Origin: Polytrichum commune
Lineage: Eukaryota; Streptophyta; Polytrichopsida; Polytrichales; Polytrichaceae
Assembly: GCA_950295325.1 (NCBI GenBank)
Contig: OX485805.1
Location: forward strand, 37,809,501 to 37,873,500
Direction of reading: 5' to 3'
Length of the DNA: 64,000 nucleotides
Positions 24,054 through 36,019 of the stretch are shown here, piece by piece (the first letter of the stretch is position 1; each line of letters begins with the position of its first letter). A program made the position numbers and the translations under genes. The notes under the pieces were generated by a model, which saw only the letters and a list, made by a program, of their open reading frames with translations, ran no database searches and was not told the DNA's origin.

Positions 24054-25800
24054 ATGGCGAAGCCCCTTAACACAGGTACCTACTTACCATCCCTCCCTCC
24101 ATCTCCTCCTTCCCGTCCTCGCATTCTCGCACCACTCTAATCTAATCTGTCCCCCCGAGGCCACCTTCCGAGCCATTTGGTGTCCCGTTTGACCCCCATT
24201 TGATCCTCTTCTGATCGCTACGGAATCGTATAACAACCTCATTGATTGATTGCTCTTCGTAGGCATGTTTCTGGTTGCCGTGTCCTTGGATTTTTGGATT
24301 TGTGTTTGGATCTCGAGCGAAGAGTATGGAATTGCATAGTGTAGGGGTTTTGGCGATCCCGATCTCGTGAGGTATGGACTTAGGGTTTGAGTTGATGATG
24401 GTAATGTGAGATCCCATGGTTGCGACATCGATGGTGTCCGGATGGATGTTCATTCGTTGGAACTTTTGTTTGGTTTGGTTGCAGAGCAACGACGGAGCGT
24501 GTTGGAGCAGCTGACGCAACTGGCGGGACTTAATATCTGAGAGTTGCCATTCTTTTGCCATTGTGAGTTCATGCCATGTGTGAAATAGATCGGTGGTTTT
24601 CTAGCTTCTATGCAGCCTCTGCAGCAGTTTGAACTTTGTGTATGCCTTTCTACATTATAAGTCGCCCGGCAGTGGAAGATTCAAGATACCACTCGGGATG
24701 GGGGGGGGGCATCAGAGAGAAATTGATTCATGGCCTGCATTATACACATGATTGAAAGCAAAGAATTTCCTTCTGTATAAATAACCTTGCCATCCCGACT
24801 TATTCGGTCTAGTGGGGATTGAATGCTCTGCAATGAGGTTATACGATTCTGTGAATTTGGTTTATTCCCTCACCTTGTAGTATGTCGAAGGTAATTAGCC
24901 CCATTAGAGGTTACCAGACAAGTGTAGTTCTCTAAAGACCTTGATCAATTTCATAGATTTAAGCATAATAAACAAATGATAATAATAATAATAATAACAA
25001 CGCATTACAGAAATAATTGTTCATTCTGTTAATTTTCTACTTGATGACATCGTGGGAAGCTCTTTCCATATCATCTCAGCTGATTTAGACAGCAGTTTAA
25101 GAAGTGGCCTTTCTTTTCCAAGCTTCTATAAGCAGTCATATGTCCCCATTGATTGTAGTGCATTCCTGAGGCCCTACTTTGAGAGTTTGAAGAACTGAGT
25201 GTATCTATTAGTGGTGGGTGTCTTGCTGCCTTTTATCTCACATGTGGCACTTTTACTGAAAGAACGATCATTTAAACCATCTCATGGAGGTTAGTTAGAG
25301 TAGCTGGGAAATCGAACTTTTTGTTTTTATTGTGGGCCGGAAACCAATGGCCTTCCAAGCATGACTTGGTTGGTCAGAAGGTTCTCCAACCATAGACTAA
25401 TATTCGCCTTTGGCTCAATTGAAAGCTTCTCTACTCAAGGGATTTCAATATCTCATGCATGTGTGCATGCTCATTTCTACCTGAGTAGTCAAAGCCAAGA
25501 GTGTGAGCTATTGTCTGAAGGAGGTATGACTAAAAAATATGTGAGAAAGATATATCGACTAGGTTTGTGCATATTAATATGAGGTCTTTATAACGGTGGA
25601 CCATCTATCCTCTCTTAGACTGCTAATTTTTCTGTGCTGGAGGACAGTTGTGGGAGTTGATGAAGACCAATGTTGCACCAATGCTGGTCTTGCAAGCTCT
25701 GATAAGCCTAGCATGTTTTCAGCCTGAAGCACCTGCATCGACAGAGAGAGGGACAGCTTCTGGACCTAGTGGCACTGGAGCACAATCCCACAGATGGTAG
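24054..25800 (+). CDS. possible short gene upstream of AP-1 mu (exons not fully resolved)
   Basis: Pieces of coding-like sequence lie here. An ATG at 24054 after a CT-rich leader is followed by a strong donor at 24075 (ACACAG then GTACCT). The exon 24485-24540 follows TTGCAG and reads in frame to a TGA, giving a 25-aa product that begins MAKPLNTEQRRSVLEQL. Separately, 25648-25800 follows an acceptor and reads LWELMKTNVAPMLVLQALI and then CFQPE, ending TAG 53 nt before the AP-1 mu start. The two parts look as if they belong together, but I find no donor that joins them in frame. I do not recognise the family. Alternatives are a pseudogene, a 5' leader exon of AP-1 mu, or chance. Confidence 0.35.
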
Positions 25801-25853
25801 TGTAGTTGTTTTCATTTGGAGGGGAGTCCCCTGTAGATTAGCAACTTGACATC

Positions 25854-28800
25854 ATGGCTGGAGCAGCGTCTGCTATTTTTCTGCTCGATATGAAGGGTCG
25901 GGTGCTTATTTGGAGAGATTATCGGGGTGATGTTTCTGCTCCTCAGGCTGAGCGTGCTTTTGCAAAGCTCATGGATGGAGAGGTTTGTATCTTTTCTACT
26001 GCCCTTATGGATGTAGTGCTGGTAGTTTTGCTGAGGATTTGTGTAGCCACATCCATCTCCATAGGGTATACAACATAAGCATACATGATATGTACAGCAC
26101 ACAGCACACAAGCTTCAAGCACAAGCATGTCCAAATTTGGTCCACAGTATCTAGATCTGTGTACAGGAGTTATCAACTGTTGAGATATATGGCGGTACTC
26201 ACCTTGATGGTTGATATCTGACACACCAACAATCTGGGAATAGAATGAAGTGTTCGTCAAGATTCTTAATTAAATTCTGAATGTCATTGGCTCCCTTTAT
26301 TTTCTGACAGTCCTCAATTTAGACTTTTATGACATGTAGGGTGACCTTTAGTATAGACGATTGTGTCGACCTAGTATAAATTCACGCTGCTCAAGAGCGG
26401 CCGTTTTATTTAAAAACCCACTGACCTGAAAAATGACGTTGCACACAGGGTGATCCAGGTTCTCATGAGCCAGTTTTGCTGGACAATGGAGTGACGTATC
26501 TCTTCATTCAACACAACAATGTCTATGTTATGACAGCTTCAAGGCAAAATTGCAATGCAGCTAGTCTACTTCTTTTCTTGCATCGACTTGTTGATGTGAG
26601 TTCTCTTTGTGCATCTGACTTATGTGCTGATTCTATATTATCATAGATAAGTTTACGGAAGAAGTGCTTAACTGAGCATACACCAAACTGGTGACTCCAT
26701 GCGCAGGTCTTCAAGCACTACTTTGAGGAGTTGGAAGAGGAGTCTTTACGTGACAACTTTGTTGTTGTTGTAAGTATTCAACATATCCTGACATTCTGTG
26801 TGATGAAGTGTATACAAAAGTGGAGATTTTACATGCAGAATTTGTCAAATGCAAATAACTTGGAATGTTTCAGTTATTGCAATTTTGTACTTTGATGGAT
26901 TGCACTTGGAGTGTATTTTCATGGTGACCTTCTCCTCCTTGCAGTATGAGCTTCTTGATGAGATGATGGATTTTGGGTACCCCCAATATACAGAAGCTAA
27001 AATCCTGAGCGAGTTCATCAAAACAGATGCATACAGAATGGAGGTCACACAACGCCCTCCTATGGCTGTGACCAATGCAGTGTCTTGGAGAATGGAGGGC
27101 ATTAAGTACAAAAAGAATGAGGTAGGTGTATCAACTCTCAGTTCTTTGCAACTAGACTGTAACTGTATAAAACCATACATTTTACTTGAGAGCATGTTCA
27201 CATGTTGACTTGTGGTAGTGGAACACATCCTGGACTCCCTCACTGAATCAGCCTCCACAATTTGTGCAGGTCTTCCTTGATGTAGTAGAAAGTGTGAACA
27301 TACTTGTCAACAGCAATGGTCAGCTGGTGCGCTCTGATGTTGTTGGTGCCTTGAAGATGCGCACATACTTGAGGTGACATTTCTTGATGTCAGTTAAAAT
27401 TTCTTCTGATTTGAGTATAGGCTGCTGCACAATTTTATTATTAGATCACTACATGTCAGGCTGTCAGATTTCTACTATATCTTAGTGAAGCTCTGATATC
27501 TGGATCTTGCTTAAGAACTCACTGTACATGGTACTTGTTGTATACAGTGGCATGCCAGAATGCAAGCTTGGCCTGAATGATAGAGTATTGTTAGAAGCTC
27601 AGGGTCGAGCCACAAAAGGAAAGGCAATTGACCTTGATGACATCAAATTTCACCAGTATGTGGCCCCATCTCATTATGCATTTTCCTGAATATGCATCTC
27701 TATATTGCTTTCTCAAGACAAAGTTGATGCGAGCTTATGATAAGATCAAAGTGAATTAATCTGTTTCAGCATGTAAATCTCTCATTCTTAATTTTGGAAG
27801 TACCTCAGGTATGTGATGTAGTCATTTATATAAGGATGCCACCCTGTTCATGAGGAGTTCAATGTGCAGGTGTGTTCGACTGGCTCGGTTTGAAAATGAT
27901 CGGACAATATCATTTATTCCCCCCGATGGTGCTTTTGACCTGATGACTTACCGCCTAAGTACACAGGTTTGTAAATCCAGACCCTGGATGCACCTCAACC
28001 TGCACTCTATGCAAATCAAACTCTTGCTTGCATATGATACTACTCTTTTATCAGGTTTCTCGAACCTTGGCATAGAGCAAACGAGTCTTGATGAAGTTGA
28101 TCCCTCTATTCTTGTTCATCTGCAACCTTGAGCCTCTAAATCATCCACTGTTCTCCTCTGTGGCCTTATTAGGAAGGGTTCACTAATAAGTAGTAAATGG
28201 CCATAATCATATTTTGCACATATTAGGGGCCTTATATGGAATGACTAAAAACACTTCCAATTACCCAATACAAGTATTCAGCAGCCAATTTTGTCTTTCC
28301 TATATTGGGATTTGTGATCGTTCAGAAGGGAAAGATTGACTGCTTGCTGTAGCAAATGAAAGAGTGTTCTTCACAACCAAGATATTTAGACTGCACGATG
28401 GGCATCCATTTTAAAACCAAAATCAAGGCAGGACCTGGCACTGGGGTGGTGGTGAAATATGGCCCTTCTCAAGAGTTTGTCGAAATGTTACTAATTTGGT
28501 GCAACTAGGTCCCAGTAGAGAAAATTTGATGTTGAATCTTTTATCTGAGTTCTAGAAAATTTACTGCATTCTGCCCCCCTCCCTTTGATAGCTAGAGAGG
28601 CTAAGATTAAGCCTTTCAGCAAAAGATTTAATTCCAGCAAAAGCCTTTCAGATTTAATTTTGTCTATGTGTCTCCAAGCAGTGAAGTATTATGCTTTCTT
28701 GGTTTTTATTTTGATCAACTTTTCTTGGTTCACAGGTAAGGCCTTTGATATGGGTGGAGGCTCAAGTAGAAAGACATTCCAGAAGTCGTGTAGAATTTAT

Positions 28801-29873
28801 GATCAAAGCACGGAGTCAGTTCAAGGAACGCAGGTATGTATAGGATCTCTTTACTCTGTTCCTGCTCCTCATATTAGTCCTGTATATAAATAGGCAATGT
28901 GGAAAGCCACTTTGTCAATTTATGTATTCTGTTCTAGCTCAGCAAAATGAGCAGTTGTCAATAGCTTACCTTCAACAACTAGCCTAGAAGTCTATTATTG
29001 TCTGTAGATGGCATATTTCATTTAAAGTTCTACTGGTTCTTAGATTATGCTATTGACTGGGTTCTTTCTCTGGTACAGTACGGCTTCCAATGTGGAGATT
29101 GAACTGCCAGTGCCAGCGGATGCCTCAACACCCACTGTGCGGACTTCCATGGGGACTGCAGTATATGCCCCTGAGAAGGAGGCTCTGATATGGAAAATCA
29201 AATCCTTCCCAGGAGGAAAGGTATGTTGTCTGTCGCCTGGTTATCATATTTTGGAGTTCTCAACTTCCGTTGTTAAGCTACGTCTAAGATTAGTTATATC
29301 TGTGTGATCTGATGTATTTCTGCTATTCAGTTCTTGCTATGCAATATTGATTCTCTGGATTCTCATGAAAGAGGTTATCTACTCGACTGGCATCTCACAG
29401 GAGTACATGATGAGAGCAAAGTTTGGACTACCAAGCATTGAAGCTGAGGAAACTGTGGTTGAGAAGCGACCACCAATCCGAGTCAAGTTTGAAATACCTT
29501 ATTTCACTGTCTCAGGGATTCAGGTCAGCATCCTTTTGTTGTTTGGGATGCATGCATTGCCACATCACCTTGGTATGAGCGGAGGTCATATTTGTGGCAC
29601 AATGTGTACTGTCAAGTCATTAGAGTGTATCCATGCCTTTTTTGGGTAAGAGTTTTTTGGTCAATATAACTGTGTGCAAATACTCAATGCGGCGAAAATA
29701 GTTGTGGTTGCTGGTCATGCTTAGATAGATGGTGGGCATGAACATTGAACTTATGCCTTTTCTTTTGCATTTTGAAGGTACGGTACTTGAAGATCATTGA
29801 GAAGAGTGGATACCAGGCTTTGCCATGGGTCCGCTACATAACCACAGCAGGTGAATACGAGTTGCGTATTTAG
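25854..29873 (+). CDS. AP1M: AP-1 complex subunit mu (medium adaptin)
   Basis: Eleven exons: 25854-25982, 26449-26595, 26707-26769, 26945-27121, 27270-27373, 27548-27655, 27870-27966, 28736-28833, 29079-29220, 29401-29523 and 29778-29873. All have GT-AG borders and consistent phases; the product is 427 aa, the normal family length. Residues 1-140 are the longin-like domain (MAGAASAIFLLDMKG, RDYRGDV, ASRQNCNAA). From about 165 to 427 lies the mu-homology domain (RSDVVGALKMRTYLSGMPEC, SFIPPDG, KFEIPYFTVSGIQVRYLKI, PWVRYIT). AP-1 mu sits in the clathrin adaptor of the trans-Golgi network and endosomes and binds YxxPhi sorting signals of cargo. The gene looks intact, with no stop or frameshift. 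Plants usually have one or two copies; which one this is cannot be told here. Confidence 0.97.
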
Positions 29874-32639
29874 GTGTACATTCCACCCTGCATATTTTTC
29901 CTCTTCTGCTGTTTAGTAGGAGCCTTGATTACATTCCTTTGCTCTAGGCTCACATTCAGATGGTGAGTAGCTTTCATTTAGAGTAAATGAGCAACCAGGG
30001 GGCACTAATTGGTGGTATTGTCAAAATGAGCCTTGTCTCCAGCTTTTCGCATCTTGTAGTATTCAATTTCAATTTAGAACTGTTTTATCATTTCTCACTT
30101 CCCTTGTTCTGGTAGTGTGTTCTCCCTTATTTGCAGATGTACCATATGTGTCCTGCTCAACACTACCCTTCCTTTGCATGGCAATAGCATGGTATTCTCT
30201 ATTTTGGTATGGATTCTCTGGTTGTTCCCAGAAGAAATCGCTCACATGTGTATGTGCTCCTCCTGTCTTGATGAAAGTTGACAGCAGGGGAGACCTATCC
30301 TTTGTGATTCACATCGGTCAGGAAGATGCCATTAAAGAAAATCATTGAACAAAACCTAATCAGTAGTCCAACCCAAAACCCAGTCAAGGATGCAAACTCT
30401 TGAGGGGAGTTGTGCTCACATTGCTTCCCTCGAGGAGTCTTTTCGGTACATAATTGATTTATGACACTTCCGCACAGCCCAGGATCCTCTGGAAGGTGTG
30501 ATGCATTGTTGAAAGTCTTGTGTGCTTGTTGGAAGATTTTTCACCTTGTTGGTCGTTGAAAGAAACATTGAAGGTGGACGAAGACTGGAGAGATGCCAAA
30601 TGGATAAAATTAAACTTATGAGATTATTTCTATCTAGTTATAAGGTTTCTAGTCCTGTAAGATTTGTCTCAAGACCATATGGGATCTCCATTGCTAGATA
30701 AGATCGAATACTTACCATGAGTTCTGCAAGGCTTTGGGGGATCTTACCTGTAAGATGATTTGTCGAGGTTATGGTTCTAATTAAGGGGCTGTTTACATTA
30801 TGCACCATGAAGTCGTCCCTTGCTCCCCTAAAATGTGTAAATGGCCGTTGAACCCGCCCTGGTTACATCAATGAAAAAAAAATGCAAGAGTGACCATGGA
30901 ACTTGAGGTCCCTAAAAGGTCTTTCTTTCAGGCCTTCAACATGTTTTGTGGTGAGAGGCAAACGAAGTTCTCACTGCAGAAGCCAGGGGACCATAATAGA
31001 GAAACGCCGTTTTAATTCTTCTTATTTTATTTTTTTAAAATTTGGGTGCAAAACGTTATTCAGTAAAGAGGACATAAGGGGAGAAGGTAAAACGTGATTT
31101 AATATTTAATATTTTTAAATGTTTTTTTTCTTCTTCCAAAACTGCCCTCCCTTGGGCATACTTGCACATTTGCATATCAACACATTGCATTTTGGTGTAT
31201 GGTCAGTCCTCTTGGTCCATGTTTGGTTTACACTAAAGACTTCAAAAATTGCTTTTCCAAAAACTTAACCATGGAAAAGGTGTATATGGTTCCTACTAAG
31301 ATCAATAAGTACACGGTTATAATTGGTGATAGCAAATGCTTTTCTTGTTGTGATCTTGTGATATTGTTTGAAGGAGTTGAAATGTATTTGAGGGATGTTA
31401 GTTTGGTAAGCTTTAATTCCAATTGTCCAAAGAATTGGTTATCTCCAAGCCTATGAGTTTCCAACTTTGGGCATATCGTGCAATTAGGGCTACTTCACAC
31501 ATGAGCCAAGGACCGTGACCAAGTGATTGTGAGGGCCCTTGATTCTCATCCAAAGACCACACCGCTGTCATGGTTATCATAATTTGCGTCAGACCATGAA
31601 ACATTATTTATAGTTTGACATATAGGAATCCATGTAGACTTTTCATCTATGCTAATTTCTTTGGGCCTTACGCCTTCACCTTTTGGTGTGAAGTGAACTT
31701 GGAAGGTCTCGGCCTTTTCGGTCAATAAGAGATCTTGGAATGCAATGGTCATGGGCCTTCAGTCTTGTGTGTGAAGTGGCCCTAATACTACCATAATGTT
31801 CTGTGACAGATCCAAAGAAATCGAGTCGGTCAAATTTCCCATACTATTTCCTAGATATTTCATAACCAGATTAAAACAAGACACTACCTCCATCCATACA
31901 TGATTCCACTCAAAATATTCATGCAATCTCAACAATTCATACAGAAATAGAACAATCAATGAATGCACATGAATATAAAGTCTAACAAGCAAATTGTTGA
32001 TTTTATGACCCTGCTATAACTACTCTAACTGCCGTGCAATCGGACCATTAGAGTCCGCAGTATGCACACCTTTCAAGTAGTTCTTGCAAGCATTTGTCCT
32101 TAGATTTGAGAGACATGAAGATACAGTTTGTGTATCAGAAAATTTATGCCACCACCTTGCCTAATTATGGAATTCTTTAAATTGACTGTCGAATGTAAGA
32201 CTATGAATTCTGAAACATTCTGACTTGGTGTTTTGAAATGAAGTTGATTTTAAAGTTTGGGAAATCAAAAAGGCCTATGGCACTACAAGTTGCCCTCACA
32301 AAGGCCGATTCCTTAGTAACTGAGTGAAATGGCCTCTATGAGATAGAAGCAAAAAATCAACTTGATGATCCAATTGGAAGAAAGACTTGAGACTGCTTCG
32401 TGTCATATTTTGAAATTGGGAAGGGGAACCTATCTCTAATGGAGTTGAAGAGGGGACACTCCAACAAAGTGTGTCTGATTTTTTTATATTTTAAGAGCGA
32501 AAGTGACATAATCTATTATCTAAAACATTGGGATATTCAACTACGGACCAAATTCAATGCAAAGTGCATGATTTGAGGTGCATTAAACAACATATTTTGC
32601 ATTGAGGTGGGGTCAATGGTTGCTTCAAGTATGATTCAC
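29874..32639. other. 3' flank of AP-1 mu and intergenic DNA
   Basis: The 3' UTR is expected within the first few hundred bases. No further coding sequence is recognised. A segment at 32.40-32.57 kb resembles 15.47-15.60 kb. Confidence 0.5.
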
Positions 32640-34230
32640 ATTCATGATCGAGAAGGTCCTTGAGGTGTACGGGTAATTCAAATTGTTGCTTGTGAGGTGG
32701 AAAGAGTTCCACTCTTTACTAAGAAAGGCCTACTTAAGAGCATCAAATGTAGATTTTGGTGGTGTTGGGATGTCATGGGTTTTCCAATATGATAGACCTC
32801 ATGATGCTTTCCAGGTTGTTGTTGTATCGTGCCACGTGTCAGAACCTTGTTTAGCTAGGTGTCGAGAAACTTAGTGAGGCTTCTTGATTAACAAACCAAG
32901 AGGAGGGTCGATGAGCAAGTCGTTGTCGGAAACCTACAGCTAGCTTAAGTGCATATAAGTCTATGGATAGTTCTCAAATTACACCAACAATGGATGTTAA
33001 AGAACGCGCTTTGACGTGAGTCATCATATGTAAAGGTTGGGAGCACTGAAGCTTTGAATAGACGAATTTGAATTCCGAAAATGTGATATTGACTACTACT
33101 TATTTTTTCAAATTGGCCATCAAAGCTTTCACACCTACAAGTCATTGCCTTTTACTTGATGGCTCAAAGTAGTCATGTGAGTAGATATCAACCCCAATGT
33201 AAAGGATATAAGGTTAGCTCTATTTGGTCCTTATGTAAGTAAAATTCCTCTTGGTTGAGTTTCCTTTTGTTACGGTTAAAGATCATAATTTTTCTCTTAG
33301 ATAAATCAACATCAAGGCTAGAAGAAATGAAACATTTAAGTAACTTGTTGAAGAGTCTTTGTAAAGTTTCTCCTGGTTTGGAGAGTAAGACAACATGTTG
33401 GCGTAAAGGAGAATGGCAACCACTATGTTGAACAAACCACGGGGAGGTCACTTCATTGTCAAGTTGACACCACGTGCGGACAAAGTTTGCTACCCCTATA
33501 TTACATGCCATATATAGTTTTAAAATTTATGATATTTTTTCTACATATACATAACCAGTGATAGTATCTTTTGTATATTTTTTTGAAATGTTTAGTCATC
33601 TTTATCTTTTTTTAGTAATTGTTTTAGTTCAATTATCTGTCATTCTAGTTAGAAACGGTATGTTTTATGAAAAAAAAAAATCATCAAATTTAGTTACCAC
33701 TTTTAACTATGTCATAGGTACTGTGCATATCTACTCATGATAAAATTTTGATAAAATTTTGACCCATTTTGGTGGTGTAACTTACCAAAAGAAGATTTTT
33801 TTTGGTCGCACGTGGTGTTCAACTTGACAATGGAGTGATCTCCCCGTGGAACAAACACGGCAAATCCCTATCAATCTCATCCAAACATGTTTCAAGTTTG
33901 TCAATGTTTAGACCAAAATAATGGAGGAGAAAGGGGGCATCCTTGTTGAACATCAATGTTGGGCATGACTTCAACATGTGTGTCCCCATCAATTTGAACT
34001 CTTATACCAACTGTGGTAAAGACAACTTTCACAACTTGATATAAAGAAAGTGGGACGCTCAAGTGTTGGAGGCGCTTCTAAAATTTGTCACATGGAACTG
34101 TGTCAAAGACTTTGAAATCAATAAAGCAATTATAGAGACATCGATTGGAAACATAGACTGATTTGTGGTCTAGTAACATGCTTTTCAAGTTTGCAAAGGT
34201 AGACATGTTGCTTTTGATCATTGTATGACT
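32640..34230 (-). pseudogene. degenerate non-LTR retrotransposon reverse transcriptase, split by a TIR element
   Basis: On the minus strand conserved RT blocks appear in order, with frameshifts and stops between them. CFIDFKVFDTVP (34.13 kb) corresponds to the first catalytic block. QIDGDTHVEVM and QQGCPLSPPLF follow near 33.92-34.0 kb. Beyond the insertion come a corrupted Y-A-D-D region near 33.40 kb, LNKLLKCFISSSLDVDLSK, a YIGVDI-like block near 33.2 kb and LMANLKK further on. C-terminal sequence including KLAVGFRQRLAH runs to about 32.65 kb. It is a remnant of a LINE-type element that would copy its own RNA at a nicked target. The endonuclease is not visible, so the clade is unresolved. 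A 411-bp TIR element interrupts it. Confidence 0.8.
33438..33848. mobile_element. Mutator-like TIR element inside the LINE remnant
   Basis: Inverted ends of about 45 bp start CACGGGGAGGTCACT and contain TTGTCAAGTTGACACCACG on the left; the right end is the complement, closing ATCTCCCCGTG. The target duplication GAACAAAC is exact (33430-33437 and 33849-33856). Length is 411 bp, no transposase. Its ends resemble those of the 35.2 and 36.5 kb elements, including the CACCACGTGCG block, so they form one superfamily. Confidence 0.85.
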
Positions 34231-35170
34231 TCAAGTTGCTTTAGCTTATGTATGACAAGTTGTGACATCAATTAATATTGACAAATGCTTTTCATAGAAG
34301 TTGACATCAAATTTTATGTGAAATGGACCCCAATTGACTCGCACATGTTGGTTATGCACTTCAAGATAGTTTTATTTATTTATTCATTTGAAAGGTTTGT
34401 TTGTATGGTTGTTTATTTTTTTTGAGACAAAAGGCTAAGTGGCCAATACCAAGATGCATAAAAAAAAAAGGAAGACATGCCCACTCCGAGGAGAAGCGGG
34501 GCCCTTCAGTTGCGCCACATCACCACGTAAAAGATAGGGGTTTACATTTGGGTCCAACATAACATTAAGTAGCAATGTTAGGAGGGTACCCTTTGAGTAC
34601 CCATAAATTTACCTCAACAAGAAGGAAAAAGTTTGCAAAGCAAGGGTGAATGAATGGATAATTAATCAAATACAGAAGCTATAAAAAGGTATCAAAGAGG
34701 TTTCCAATGCAGGTGTTGGTAGACTTTTCCAAAAAAGGCAACTATCTTTTTGACCTCACCAACTTTACCGTTTGCTTTATAGCTATCTAGATTTGTTTAG
34801 ATTGTAATTTTGCCTAGATTCGAACCTTTACCACCACTTGGCATTGGTTTTGTCTTAGAAACCAAGATAACTATTTCTAAGCATTGAAAGTAATTGCCCA
34901 AATAGATTAAAAATAGCCTAAGTAAAACTCAAACTTAGTGCTACCTTTGCTCTTGAAAGAGCATCTAACCAGCATGCACCAGTTTGATGCTCTTTTGAGA
35001 AGGTCAATCCGGGCTTGCCACTTAATGTTATGAATACCATTCAAATTTGGAGGTATTTCTAGATTATAGTTTTTTTTAAATAATTTCATTTTTGGTTGGT
35101 TGGTAGTTCTTTTAACTTTGGAGGTGAATGAGCCAAATATTTCACTTACAATGACAAAAAAATGTAGTAC
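34231..35170. other. intergenic, no gene seen
   Basis: Contains a segment near 34.42-34.53 kb (GAGACAAAAGGCTAAGTGGC, CCGAGGAGAAGCGG) loosely similar to 43.13-43.22 kb, so probably a dispersed repeat. No coding homology. Confidence 0.45.
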
Positions 35171-35693
35171 ACGGGTAGATCACTTAGTGCATTTTAAAAA
35201 CGACGTGAGGCATAATATAGAGAGGATTAAAATCATTTGAAATAAAAATTATAAAGGAATTCCAAATAATGAAGGGGCCATTAAATGTAGACAATCCCAT
35301 TATAAGTAAGTTAGATGGACATAAAACGTGGGCCATTATTTTTTGTAAAATTAATATAAGGGCTGAAGATAAGGATCCTAGAAGGTATGTTTAGTATATT
35401 TGCTATGGTCTCCTATGTGTTTTCTTCATAACTCTGTTTGCAATGGTATTACTGTTTGCATCCTTCTTTGTTTTCATGCTTTCCCTAAACACTCATCAAT
35501 TGCGTTAGGAAGTAGATTAGCTTTTATTACTTAAAACAAATATAGAGTACAAAAAATTGCAGTGACTTGGATAATATAAGTAATGGAAGGGTGCAAACAA
35601 ATGGGCCATTTTTGAGATTTAAGTAATTATAGGAAACAAAAAACCCGCCGCCGCACGTGGTGCACAAAAATGCCTTAGAGTGATCTACCCGTG
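35171..35693. mobile_element. Mutator-like TIR element, copy A
   Basis: Starts ACGGGTAGATCACTTAGTGC and ends with the complement AGTGATCTACCCGTG. A perfect 9-bp target duplication, ATGTAGTAC, lies at 35162-35170 and 35694-35702. Nine-base duplications are diagnostic of the Mutator superfamily. It is 523 bp with no coding capacity and very similar to copy B at 36508-37023. Confidence 0.9.
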
Positions 35694-36019
35694 ATGTAGT
35701 ACTGTATCGAGAACTTCAATTTTGGCAAGCAATCTCTGGCGATTGAAATTTGATATCATTGAAGTAATTAAGCAGAGTATGTGTACAAAGTAGTCTTCTT
35801 CATATATGTAAAAATTTAAATTTAAAAATTAGGGTTTTTGACAATAGCCATGTCAAAGCGGCTAGGGTTCACAGACCCAATTTTGTTTGGAGCCACCATC
35901 CAAACTTCGATTTTCATTTGCATACTGATTTGTGGTCAATTTTGTTAGATCATTAGTGCATTGTGACGCTCTACAATTGGGGATTGTGTAGTAGTGAGCA
36001 TTCGTGCAATTGCTTCTGT

